Source: Portulaca oleracea (Eukaryota > Streptophyta > Magnoliopsida > Caryophyllales > Portulacaceae). Taken from it: a stretch of DNA of 64,000 bases. The stretch lies in NCBI GenBank assembly GCA_029582165.1, contig CM055888.1:11910001-11974000 (forward strand). Reading direction: 5' to 3'. Made by a program: the position numbers and the translations under genes. The notes beneath the pieces were generated by a model. The model did no database searches. It was given only the letters and a program-made list of their open reading frames with translations, and was not told where the DNA came from. Below are positions 41,607 through 52,002 of this stretch, piece by piece (position 1 is the stretch's first letter; each line of letters begins with the position of its first letter).

Positions 41607-42559
41607 TTCCGCCTGAGTTTAGGTAGTGATATTTCATGTGGTGCTAGTGGAAGGAGTTTAACCCTCTTGCCCTCGTGGATAAAAGAGTAAGTATTCTTCG
41701 AGCCGTCATGAGTGGTTTTCTTGTCGAATTGCCACGGTCGACCCAACAATATGTGACACGCGCTCATGGGGACAACATCACAAACAATAGAGTCCTTATA
41801 GTTAGTGCCAAAGGTTAAATTCACTAAGACACGATTTGTTACCTTAATGCCGTCGCGGTCATTGAGCCATTTCAGTGAATAAGGACGGGGATGTGGCAAT
41901 AGGGGCAATCCCAGTTTGTCAACCATATATGTAGAGGCCACATTAGTACAGCTTCCTCCGTCAATGATGAGCTCGCACACCTTGCCCCCAACTAGGCATC
42001 GGGTTTGGAATATAGTCTCCCGCTGGGCTCTGTCAAGAGGGACTTCTTGAACATGCAAAGCTCGCCTCAAGACAAGAGCGTCTCCTTGGTCACGCGAAAC
42101 AGCCGCGGTTTCTCCTTCCTCACTAGTGTATGCATCCTCGACAACAAATCCGGGTTCATCCTGGGCTCCTTGCAATTCCTCGTCAATGTCCTGAACCTCC
42201 TTGAGAGTCAAGGTCCGCCGGTTTGGGCAATCGGCCTGGAAGTGGCCATATCCATGGCACTTGAAGCATTTCTTCCCTTCCATTAGACGAGTGGTCCCCG
42301 TAGGAGACGCCACAACAAGTCCCTTCCCTTTGTCAGTTCGGGGTGTCGCAGGGAACTTGGGTGTCTCACTAGGTTTGGGTGTGGCCGATTGAAAAGGAGA
42401 TCGATTTGGCGGTGGGAAATAGTTGCGCGAAGTAGACTTGGCGAGAGTCCTTTCTTTGCGACGTCGTTCAACCCGAAGGGCCAAGCTACACAACTCATCC
42501 AGGGAATAGTATGGTTGGATCTCGACCCTTTTAGCGATGGTGGGATCCAAGCCATTCAA
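41603..42559 (-). CDS. gag: Gyp-3 gag C-terminus, zinc knuckle and protease
   Basis: The frame opens at a one-base shift in a T run (about 42560) and runs to a stop overlapping the pol start. Residues 1-100 end the capsid (RRKERTLAKSTSRNYFPPP). The zinc knuckle CFKCHGYGHFQADC is at about residues 98-111. The protease active site is LIIDGGSCTNVAS at about 203-215, with the second motif CHILLGRPWQFDKK. DGG replaces the usual DT/SG, as in the other gypsy copies here. The protein packages RNA and the protease matures the polyprotein. Confidence 0.82.
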   Translation of the reverse strand: MNGLDPTIAKRVEIQPYYSLDELCSLALRVERRRKERTLAKSTSRNYFPPPNRSPFQSATPKPSETPKFPATPRTDKGKGLVVASPTGTTRLMEGKKCFKCHGYGHFQADCPNRRTLTLKEVQDIDEELQGAQDEPGFVVEDAYTSEEGETAAVSRDQGDALVLRRALHVQEVPLDRAQRETIFQTRCLVGGKVCELIIDGGSCTNVASTYMVDKLGLPLLPHPRPYSLKWLNDRDGIKVTNRVLVNLTFGTNYKDSIVCDVVPMSACHILLGRPWQFDKKTTHDGSKNTYSFIHEGKRVKLLPLAPHEISLPKLRRK

Positions 42560-43274
42560 AAACGCATCATGGTTTTATCTTCAGGTTCCTGGAGGCCACT
42601 TTTGATAAGAAGCTGCTCGAATTCAGATATGTACTCTCCCACGGTTCGTGTGCCTTGAGTTAGGGCATAGGCCCTTTTCAGATTGTCATGACGGTAAGTA
42701 CTTGGTAAAAAACGGCGATTCATCACTTACTTAAGATGGGTCCAAGTGGAAATTCTCGCCTTCCCTTCTCGAGCCCGTTGTGATTTCATATTCTCGAACC
42801 AAAGCGAAGCGGCCTTGGTAAGTTTCAAACTTGCGATCTTATAAGCCTTTCCCTCATCATACTCCTTGGTTTCGACGATCCTATCCATCAATTGGGTCCA
42901 TTCGATGTAGTCGTCCGGATCAGTGGTACCGTGGAACTCGGGAATGTCAATTTTAATGTCCTGGAAATCATCTCGAGGGGGTTGTTCATGCACATTCCGG
43001 CCGGTCGATGGCGTGGAGAACCTCTAGCATCGTCACTCGACTCAAAATTGGGAGGAGGACGGACTGGGCTTTGTGCACGCCTCGGACGTTCAACTCGAGG
43101 CGGAGCCGGACGCTCTGGGGCGAGGTTATCCAACCGTGCCATGATGGCATTAAGGGTTCAATTGATGGAGGTGAATTGCTCGTCATGTGTAGCAAGTCGA
43201 TTCTCGAGGGCCCGAAGTTGAGGGCTACCCCGGTGGCTTGATTCCTCTCGATCGGAATCATCGTGACCATCCAT
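42560..43274 (-). pseudogene. gag: Gyp-3 gag N-terminal part (stop and frameshifts)
   Basis: Probable start MDGHDDSDREESSHRG at 43274. RPPPNFESSDDARG follows, then in another frame PPRDDFQDIKIDIPEFHG and KIASLKLTKAASLWFENM. A TAA near 42725 interrupts THLK*VMNRRFLPSTY where Gyp-1 has a sense codon, and a missing T near 42560 shifts the frame. Otherwise collinear with Gyp-1 gag. Confidence 0.75.
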
Positions 43275-43609
43275 ATCGAAGGAAAGGTATGGGACGGATT
43301 GTGTTTGGGATTATTTTGTGGAGTTTGGGGGTTTTCTTGTAGTTGGCTTGTGTTTGGCTAAGGGTTCTTTGTGTTTTTCTCACTTGGGCATTTTATCGAA
43401 CACCTTGTGTGCACAAATTTTCCAACTCTTCCTCAAGCTCCAATATGCATCAAAAGCAACAAACACAATAGCAATAACAATTTCTCCAACACACTTGGAG
43501 TCACAAGGGTTGGGGAACACCAATATTTCAATCAAAATACCAAAATTCCAACAATAGAGAACAAACTAGCAAGAACAATGGAAAACTCAAGCTAGATGGA
43601 TAACCTTGT

Positions 43610-43621
43610 GCTCTGATACCA
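43610..43621 (-). other. Gyp-3 primer-binding site
   Basis: Exact TGGTATCAGAGC on the minus strand, 2 nt from the 5' LTR end. Confidence 0.9.
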
Positions 43622-43623
43622 AA

Positions 43624-44486
43624 TGGAGCGTGGCGTGGTGGGAGAGATTGATGGACTAGCTTGAGAATCTTGAATCAACAATCAACAGAAGCTTGAATCC
43701 CCAAAAGGATTGGATATGACCTTGGATAAAGGAGATTCCACCACCAAAGGCCTAACACCCCACCATGACCATCATAAAGGAAGAATCCACCAAATGATCA
43801 ATAAAGGAATGACTAGAAACACCACCATTTAATTAATGGATAAAGTACTCTAGATTTTGAGAGAAGTTTAGGGAAACCCTAACCAATGCATAAGCATGTT
43901 CATAATTCATCAAAAGCTGTCTGGAAAAGTATAATAACAAGCTATTTATACTAAGCCCAGAATTAAGACAAAGCAATAAAAACGGTCGTCGAACGTTGGC
44001 TCGCGAGCGGCGGAAGGTCGGCGTAAGTCGTCGCTAGGTTGTGTCCGTAGCAGTTCCGGCAGAAGTCCAGCTCGGGCGAGCAGGAGAAACGCTCGGGCGA
44101 GCAGGCCTTCTGGCTGTGTGGTTGCGCGCAAAAGGACAGCCGTCGAAGCGTCTGCTCGGCGGCGAAAAAGCGCTCGGGCGGCGAGCTTCCTGGCGTCCAG
44201 TGCATACTCGGCAGAAACCTTGCTCGGGCGAGCCGGGCGTGGCTCGGTCGAGCAGGCTCCCTGACGACCACAGTTGAGCCCTGAGCTTTATTAGTCCCCT
44301 GGCCTCCGGGGTCGGTGTGGTGAGCGGGCCCCTCCCTAAGGAGCCCCGGGGCCCATCCATCGGATGGCCGAGACTAGCCTCTCAGCTCCCGAAGTGACCG
44401 GAAATTGCAACTCGAGGCTCGAGTTGGACGAAGCAGTTCGCTTGGCGGTGACCACCAGAGAGGAGAAAGGAACCCGGGCCTCTTCA
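43624..44486 (-). repeat. Gyp-3 5' LTR
   Basis: Closely matches 37935-38823 except for a deletion of one palindrome pair and substitutions in the GC-rich part (43980-44200). Drives transcription of the element in sense (minus) direction. Confidence 0.9.
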
Positions 44487-44730
44487 CATAATCATCCAAC
44501 AATCGATCAAGGTGCAATCATTCATCATTCGTTCATCCATTCAAGTCGTCATTCATCAATCATTCATCAAAACATCAATCGATCTTCAATCTTGGTAAAG
44601 GAATTCCCTCATCTTTTCGTTTATCTTCATCCTTTTCATTCCATTTTTGGATCCTTAAGAACTTTGAGAAGAAAGATTCTTATCTTGGTTTTTAAAGATC
44701 CTAAATTCATGTGTAATGTGATCTTCCCTT
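44487..44730 (+). repeat. TRG-1 3' LTR, remainder
   Basis: Continues the CATTCATCCATT-rich sequence broken at 37934 (TTCATTCATTCC before, CATCATTCGTTCATCC after). The right end is uncertain; TTGATCCATTATATATT near 44730 may be outside. Confidence 0.55.
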
Positions 44731-45418
44731 GATCCATTATATATTATCCTTCTTCTTCCATCATCACCCTCATCCATCTCCACCACTACAAAACTCTCAA
44801 ACCACCATTACTACCACCACACTTCACCATCGCAGCCACCAAAAAATCACCCAACCACCTTCACTTCCACCACCATCCACCCCAAAACACCATTGTTAAA
44901 ATTTTTCTCTCTCTTTTTTACAATTACCCAATCTCAGACTAACACCGCACAAGGGCTTCTGCAGCAACAACTTCAAAGTAAGTGCCTTTCACTCCAATAC
45001 ATTTTACTTCTTTTCCGAATTATGGGTTTCTAATTTCTGTTTCTCGGATGCAGATATTTGAGCTAAGTTAGGGATATAGCTGTAATTATGAGAACAGAAA
45101 AAAAATGGGTTAATTTTCTTATCATACTTCACACGGTTATTGATTGGAACAGGAAATCTTTCATTTTAATTGTTTGTTTGTTAGTTTGTTTTACAAGGGG
45201 CATTTGAAAAATACGAAAATGAGAGAACTTGAAGACAACGGCGAGGACCGATACTTGGTTGAACTTGTATCTGCATTTGTGGTGGTTGTCCCGAAATTAG
45301 TGGTCAATTTAGGTCTCTTCTTTCAATCAGTATAGATCTCAAGTCTCTTAGATCTTTGTTGCATGATAATTTTGTCTAAATCCAACGGGTGTCTTTTTGT
45401 GTTTGTCATTTTGTGTAT
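44731..45418 (+). other. Leader-like sequence with a possible intron, no coding evidence
   Basis: TATATATTATCC near 44735 is followed by a CA/CT-rich, T-poor stretch resembling a plant 5' UTR, then a donor-like AAAGTAAGT (about 44978) and an acceptor-like CGGATGCAG (about 45046). No conserved ORF follows; the short frame at 45144-45335 is not recognisable. Could be a promoter fragment of a lost gene. Confidence 0.3.
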
Positions 45419-46134
45419 AAATGAGACTGAATTTTACCCATTTGAACGGGGAATTGAATTTCTGGGTTCTTCAACCCCAGAAATGGGAGAGTGAAGTGGG
45501 AAGAAGAAGAAGAAGAAGAAGAAGAAGAAGAACAAGAACAAGAAGATCTGGAAAAAGAGAGAATGACGAAGAGGGAAGAGAGAAGAGAGAAAGAGAGAGA
45601 GAGAGAAAAGAGAGAGGAGAGAGAAAGCGAGAGAGTGCTGACGTGGAAATTTTTTAAAGTCAATGGGTGACATGGCATGGTCAAACATAAAAAAAACGTG
45701 CCACCACCGCCAGCTCATTTCTCCGACGAGTCAAGAAAAGGGTAACTCGGTGGCGTGTTACTGTGGGCAACAGGGGGTCAAAGTTCATATTATTCAGAAC
45801 CTAATCGAAAGTTCGTATTATTAAGTCTTATATGGCCAAAAGTTCGTATTATTAGAATCTAATTTCCCTTTATTAACTTAACCTTATCAAGTACATCTTT
45901 TTCTTCAAATTTTCTCTTTTATTCACCATTTTTCTTTTTTATTCACCATTTTATTCACCTTTTTCTCATTTCCAAGAATCAAATTAATATAAATTGGAAG
46001 TTTTCTTAGTTTTGTGAATTATGTTTTAAGTGACAAATAATATGGGAAGGAGGGAATATACACAATGATACGAGCCTTGGGATAAAATACTTCTTAATTA
46101 GTGTGTTGTCTTGCTATAAAATTTATATACTTTT
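45419..46134. repeat. (GAA)n and (GA)n microsatellites and AAAGTTCGTATTATT repeats
   Basis: About ten GAA units at 45510-45540 and GA-rich runs at 45560-45640. AAAGTTCRTATTATT occurs three times at 45780-45865 with a period of about 35 bp. A one-ended Stowaway-like end (GGAAGGAGGGAATA) is near 46043-46059. No gene. Confidence 0.6.
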
Positions 46135-46613
46135 TGTTGAGGTTACACCCATGAATAAAATGCCCCACATTGGAAAAGCAAAGGGAAATGACAAGATATA
46201 TAAGTCAAGTGGGCTACTTCTCTTAATACTAATTGGGTTTAAGATAGAACCTCACTTAACTTGTGTACAATGGGCCTTAGTTAATAGTGGGTTACCGCCT
46301 TGGATCTCCCCAACAAATGGCATCAGAGCCGATGGTTCGCTCGGTTGGGCGTAAGGTGCGGGAAGGTGGTCCCGTAAAAATCACCATGGATAGGAGCAAG
46401 GACCATGGCACGCGTGCGACTAGGTCTTCTGAAGGCACAGAGTGGTGGCATGAGACTCAAGTAGAGTAGGGTGCGGCTTTGTAGAGTAAGGTGTGGCTGG
46501 GACTCTTGAGGCAGAGTGGTGGCAGGAGACTTAGGTGGAGTAAGGTGCGGCTATGATGGACTCTTGATGGTGACTTAAAAACCTTGGTGAAAAAACGCTT
46601 CCGATCAAGGGGG
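46135..46613 (+). mobile_element. TRIM-like element: 5' LTR, PBS and internal region
   Basis: A 181-bp LTR TGTTGAGGTTAC...CTCCCCAACA (46135-46315) is followed directly by TGGCATCAGAGC (tRNA-iMet-type, one mismatch). The internal region has tandem GAGTAAGGTGCGGCT blocks. CCCCACATTGGAAAA near the LTR start is typical of plant TRIMs. The internal part ends in a purine tract AAGGGGG, but the expected 3' LTR is absent: a copia-like LTR starts at the next base. Confidence 0.7.
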
Positions 46614-47331
46614 TGAAAGAACCCTAGAGGGGGGGGGGGGGTGAATAGGGTTTATAAAAATTCTGCACACACTTAAGTGAAGGACGTTAGGTTTCTTAAT
46701 CTTATAGATTTAGAGATAACTTTTCACAGTATAAAGAAAAATTTAGATATGAATGAATAACTTCCTTTATTTAATTAAAAGCAGAATACAGAACAAGGTA
46801 AACTTGGTTGCTCAAGGAGTAATGTCCTTGTAGCAACCGCTCGGGGAGTGCCTTACTGAAGGCCACTTTTAGAGGATGTCTAGACAAGCACACACTAAAA
46901 TCCCTTTGGTCCTCAACACACTCTCTAATCATAGATCCTTTGAGGATTAAGAGCTAGACACGCCAATGTCCTTGGCTTTACAACAGAACACACACAGTTT
47001 CTCAGAATGCTTAGAAAATTCTCAATTAATTTTCTAGCTCTCGATTTCTTGCTTGGAACTGCTGCTCTCTATAGTCTTCGAGTCTTCTATTTATACTCTC
47101 AGCCTTGGCAATCCGTTGATCTTCTTTCCTTGTTTGCTCTTTTGATTTTCTTTCCTTCTTTTGCCTTCTGATTTGCTTTCCTTATTTTGAGATATTCTTT
47201 CTCTCCTTATAATCCTCCTTTCATTTTGCTGAGTTTCCTTTTGCTTCAATGATTGTTTCCTACATTAAATAGAATGTAATCAGTTTATGTTAAGTAACAA
47301 ATAAAAGGATCGTTGGATAATATTTGTTACA
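46614..47331 (-). mobile_element. Solo LTR of a Cop-1-like (SIRE-type) element
   Basis: Starts TGAAAGAACCCTAGAGG (inverse of the CCTCTAGGGTT...TTTCA end of the Cop-1 LTR), includes a G12 run, and ends at TTGTTACA. The flanks GGGGG / GGCGG match at 4 of 5. No internal region. Confidence 0.6.
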
Positions 47332-47338
47332 GGCGGTG

Positions 47339-48625
47339 TAATTCAGACCTTGACCTATTGAGTTTTTCGTTGGAATAAACGATAAGAAGACCTTGTTGCA
47401 TCAGTACGACTCCAATTCTCACACTTCTAGTATCACATTCGACCTTGGATAATTGCTCAAAATCAGGAAGGGATAACACATGGGCACTAGACAACTTCTC
47501 CTAAATGTTCTGATTGGCTACTTGAGCCTTAGGAAAGCAAAGAATCCTTTGTTCAAACACTTCGTGATTGGTTTCATGAGAGTTTAGATGTTTCAAATGA
47601 ATTGTTGATAGAATGAGATGAAGCCATGAAAGCTTTGAACCTCGATAATTGTGCCTGGGGAGGCTAAGATTGGATTGTCTCTACTTTTGATTCATCCATG
47701 GGGACATCATGGGATACCACATACCCTCGGAAGGTCACCTTAGGGGAGAAGAATTCACACTTCTTAAGCTTCCATTAAAACTTTTCAGCTCAGAGAAGAC
47801 TTCCTTAAGTTGTTGTACATGAATCTCTTCATCCTTGGAGTAGACAAAATGTCATCAAAGTAAACCACCGCAAATTTCCTAAGAAAACTTCTTAGAACTT
47901 CATTTATCAGCCTCATGAAAGTTCTAGGTGCTTTGGATAGACCAAATGACATCAGTAGCAACTCATATATTCCGCCCTTAGTCTCGAACGTCGTCTTCCA
48001 CCCATCTCCTTCTTTCATTCGAATTTGGTGATAGCCACTTCGGAGATCAATCTTTTAAAGCAAGTTGGCACCATGAAGTTCATCCAAGAGACCAATCGAG
48101 GCGGGTTATCGAGTATCGATACATAACCATGATGTTGTTGATGGCAGGACTGTCGATACACAAGCGATACGAACCGTCTTTCTTCAAAACAAGGAGAGCC
48201 AGTACAGAACATGGGGTCATGCTCTCATGAATATAGTCTCAGGTGATGAGTTCTTTGTTCTCCTTGGGGTAGTATCCATAAGCCGACATGTTTGGAAGGA
48301 CCGACCTTTGGGACCAAGTCAAATTGGTGCTCAATTCCTCGGGTTGGTGGAAGGCTATAAGGAAGATCCTCATGTAAGGCATCAGGGTATTGGGATAAGA
48401 GGGGCTTCATTTACAGAGCTAAGGTTTTCACTTTCTCATTAGGATTGCTCTTGAGCAAGAGTAAATCCAACACTTTTTTTCTCCTTCCTCAAGGCACGTT
48501 CTTCCCGTGCTTCACTCAAGAGCTAACTTTTCTTCTCACTTACTGCCCCGAGAAATTTTTATGGAGTTGGGGAGGGGGTTAGGATTGAGCACAACCCTTT
48601 CTTTCCTATGTACAGAGAATATAAC
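47339..48625 (-). pseudogene. pol: Gyp-4a: RNase H, RT and protease-linker remnants
   Basis: Minus strand: RNase H start at about 47450-47345 (VECDTRSVRIGVVLMQQ), RT at 48018-47785 ([31 protein letters not shown]), RT N-terminus at 48410-48015 (DLPYSLPPTRGIEHQFDLVP). Several frameshifts. Ends near a CTCTGTACATAGG motif from the protease/linker. Confidence 0.7.
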
Positions 48626-49620
48626 GAGGTGAAACCATGAACGCTTCGAACCTCGGTGATTGTGCCCGGGGAGGCTAAGATCAACTTGCCTCTACTTTTG
48701 ATTCATCTATAGGACATCATGGGACACCACATACCCTAGGAAGGTCACCTTAAGGGGAAGAATTCACACTTCTCAAGCTTTCCATAAAGCTTTTGAGCCT
48801 GGAGAACCTCAAAGACTTCCTTGAATCGTTTTACATGAACCTCTTCATCCTTGGAGTAGACCAAAATGTCATCGAAGTAAACCACCACAAATTTTCTAAG
48901 AAAACTCCATATAACTTTATTCATGAACCTCATGAAAGTTCTAGGTGCTTTGGGTAGACCAAACGACATCACTAGCAACTCGTATAATCCACCCTTAGTA
49001 TTGACCATCGTCTTCTGCTCATCTCCATCTTTCATTCGAATTTGGTGTTAGCCACTCTAGAGATGAATCTTGTAAAGCAAGTTGGCACCATGGAGTTCAT
49101 CCAAGAGAGCATTGAGGCGGTGCATTGAGTATCGATACTTAAACTGTGATGTTATTGATGACAACTGTTGACACACAAGCAATACGACTTTCTTCGGAAC
49201 AATGAGAGCCAGTACGGACCATGGGCTCATGCTCTCACGAATGTAGTCTCGGGCGATAAGTTCTTTGGTCTCCTAGGGGTTGTGTACCGATAAGCCGGGA
49301 TGTTTGGAAAGATAGACCTTGGGACCAAGTCTATTTGATGCTCAATTCCCCAGATTGGTGGAAGGCTATGAGGAAGATCTTCGGGAAAGACATCATGGTA
49401 TTGGGATAGGATAGGCTTCATTTATTGAGCTAAGGGTTTCACTTCCTCATTAGGATTGCTCTCGAGCAAGAGTAAATCTTACACTTGCTTCCCCTTCCTC
49501 AAGGAACGTTTTACCCACGCTTCACTCAAGAGCTGGCTTCTCTTTTCACTTCCGCTATGGACAAGTTTTTTTGGAGTTGGGGAGAGGGTTGGGGTTGAGC
49601 CCAATCCTTTCCATACCCAT
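48626..49620 (-). pseudogene. pol: Gyp-4b: second RT and linker copy, same orientation
   Basis: Repeats the RT part of Gyp-4a: 49035-48745 has [20 protein letters not shown] and [17 protein letters not shown] with an intact YFDD. 49421-49227 has ILSQYHDVFPEDLPHSLPPI. Linker DNA to 49620 continues beyond CACTA-1 at 50480. Roughly 85% alike to Gyp-4a by eye. Confidence 0.7.
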
Positions 49621-50479
49621 CACTACAAGAAAATACGTATGCTTCCACGCATATTTACCCACGCTTATTTAAATGAGGGGAAAAAAATCGTGCAAACTCC
49701 TACTATATGCAATGGCCACGCTTACTAAGAGTGGTTAAACGGTAAGCACACATATAAGCGTGCTAGCGCGTTGTAAGAGTTTGGCCACGCTTAATAAGGG
49801 AGGTTATAATATTCTCCCAAACAAACCTATATTTCCACATATAATATGCGTGGCAAACAACAATTTTACATTATTTTTTTTTTGCAAAAAAGTATAATAT
49901 TTTAATTAGGCACCAGGTTTAATTAAGGAAATAATTTAGTCTTAAAAATAATTTCAAAAAAATTAAAAGAAACATTATGGATTATTGAATTTTGGTCGCA
50001 TTGATATTAGAAGCCAAGTGGTATTTGTGTACATATAGTATTATATTAATTTTAAGAATATTTAAAAGATTATGATTATAATTTTTTTAATATACCCATC
50101 TATTAGTTAAAGCTGAAATAGAAGATAAAAAAAGTCAAGTGGTAGTTGTGTATATATAGTATTAAATTAGTTATTAGAATCAAATAATCTTTAATACTCA
50201 AGCGGTAAGGGGTTGGTTAGTCACTCATTCTTATGTGCTGTGGTCGGGGGTTCGAATCTACATTCAAAACAAAAAATTATAGTAGGTGGAGAGCTGCTCG
50301 TCTATGCACGTTAATAAGCGTGGCAAAGTTGCTCCATGCACGCTTATTAAGCGTGTCAAAATTTTCCCCACACATTCCCTTTCCACGCTTATTTATCCGT
50401 GGCAAGGATTCTCAGCCTCGCTTATAGGCGTGGCTAGAAGCCGTTTTAAGCGTGGAAGGAGGACCTTTTTTTGGTAGTG
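49621..50479. mobile_element. CACTA-1: non-autonomous CACTA (En/Spm) element, TSD CAT
   Basis: Ends CACTACAAGAAAATACG and, inverted, CACTACCAAAAAAAGG, with CAT at 49618-49620 and 50480-50482. Subterminal repeats CCACGCTTATT occur in both orientations and form palindromes such as CACGCTTATTAAGCGTG. The flanks rejoin to a normal gypsy sequence (compare 48601-48615). No transposase. Confidence 0.9.
50190..50280 (+). mobile_element. tRNA-like / SINE-derived fragment inside CACTA-1
   Basis: CTCAAGCGGTAAGG resembles box A, and GGTTCGAATC about 50 bp later is a perfect box B. No tRNA fold or clear ends. Confidence 0.45.
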
Positions 50480-50514
50480 CATGTACAGAGAATGTGTGTT
50501 CTTGTAGACGCAAA

Positions 50515-51005
50515 ATTTCATCATTAATTTAGCGTCAATTTATCGTAATTATTATACGACCACCCTTGAGCATGTAGAGCAACATAAGGTCGAGTTCTAT
50601 TGCGTTGAGGCATTGAATTTTTATGAAGAACCAAAGATACAAGCCAAACGAATGAATTGGGAAGAGACTGAGATTAGAGATTAGGATGTTGAAATGAAGT
50701 TGTAAGTAAAAAAGAAAAGTTGATAAATAACCGCTAGAAATAAGCCTCAAGCCATGCGATCAATATGTCTAAACTTCCCAAAACCCTTTGCTAGTTTATG
50801 GAAAATCAAAATCCCATATGTAATGTTGGACAGTTGGGAACATTAAATATACACCAGGCAAGTGTTTATGGTGAAAGTCTTATTAATGCATAACACTTCA
50901 ATTGATTGTACAAAATGTGATTCACGGGTAACTAGAAGACAAAGAATCAAAAGTGGGATCACCCAACTTCCTTTCTCTTAAATGTATCATGCAACAATCT
51001 AGAAA
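50515..51005 (+). repeat. Truncated start of a Tat-like LTR and adjoining sequence
   Basis: 50515-50570 is closely similar to the first 56 bp of the LTR at 52003 (TAGACRCARAATTTC, TTTAGCGTCAATTTAT). The remaining 430 bp are AT-rich with no recognised feature, up to the minisatellite. Confidence 0.55.
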
Positions 51006-51740
51006 ATTTATTCGGGTATGATTTACCATTCAAAAAAATGATTCGAGTATGATCTACATCTCCACAAATTTATTTGGGTATATAGGATTTACAACCCTGA
51101 AAAATTATTCAGGTATGATTTACATCTCCGTAAATTTATTTGGGTATGATCTATAATCCGGAAAAATTATTCGGGTACAATTTACGGCTCCGAAAATTTA
51201 TTTCGGTATGAGTTACATCTACAAAAATTTATTTCGGTATGATTTACAACCCGGAAAAATTAATAGGGTATGATTTACATCTCCTAGAATTTATTTGGGT
51301 ATGATTTACAACACAAGAAAATTATTCGGGTACGATTTACAGCTCTGAAAAATTATCCGGGTATGATTTATAACTCCAAAAAATTATTCAGGTATGATTC
51401 ACAGCTCTGGAAAATTATCAGGGCACAATTTTCGGCTCAGGGAATTTATTGGAGCGTTGCCATAAGTTTAGAAATTTTATTTGGTCATCATCGCAAAGGC
51501 TAGAGAATTATTCAAGCACCATCATCTGTCTAGAAAATTACTCGGATATCGCATCCAGAAAATTACTCGGATATTGCATCCAAATCAGAATAAATTGTTC
51601 AGATATCGTAACCAGCTCAGATTAGATCATTCGGATATCACATCCTATCTCAAAAATTATTCGGATATCACATCCAACCCAAACAATTCAGATATTGCCT
51701 CTATCTCCGTGGCCCCATGCCTACATCTTTCTCTAGTCAA
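51006..51740 (+). repeat. 31-bp minisatellite in the 3' untranslated region of a Tat-like element
   Basis: About 14 units of 31 bp to 51440 (GGGTATGATTTACA, CTCC, AAAATTATTC), starts near 51016, 51047, 51078, 51110, 51141 and so on. They pass into variant units (CGGATATCGCATCCA) to about 51740. Followed by ATATCACATC-rich DNA and then a purine tract and LTR. Confidence 0.85.
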
Positions 51741-52002
51741 CTAGCTGTAGGATATCGCTTCTAAGGGATCAGTAAATCAACCACAAGATATCACATCCAC
51801 TTTCAAGACATCGAGTTTCATTATTTTTAAGGCATTAGGGTATCACATTCGCCTTCAAGAGATTGAGTTTCATCCTATTCAAGTTATCAAGATATCACAT
51901 CGTCCCTCGGGTCACTGTGCCCTGCGTCATCGTCAGAAATTGTGAACCATCAGGAATTACTTTGATCATCATCTTACCCAAACTCGATCAAAGTGGGGGC
52001 TA

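Larger units (their letters stand above)
37935..44486 (-). mobile_element. Gyp-3: Ty3/gypsy element, complete ends, TSD CATAA
   Basis: LTRs 37935-38823 (889 bp, 3') and 43624-44486 (863 bp, 5'), TGAAGAGGCCCGG...CGCTCCA in sense. Perfect 5-bp duplication CATAA at 37930-37934 and 44487-44491. PBS at 43621-43610. Polypurine tract AAGAAGGGGAGGA immediately before the 3' LTR. Pol is a single long frame; gag has one stop and frameshifts. No chromodomain is evident and pol runs on into the 3' LTR, a trait described for CRM-clade chromoviruses; the clade assignment is tentative. Inserted in the TRG-1 LTR. Confidence 0.92.
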
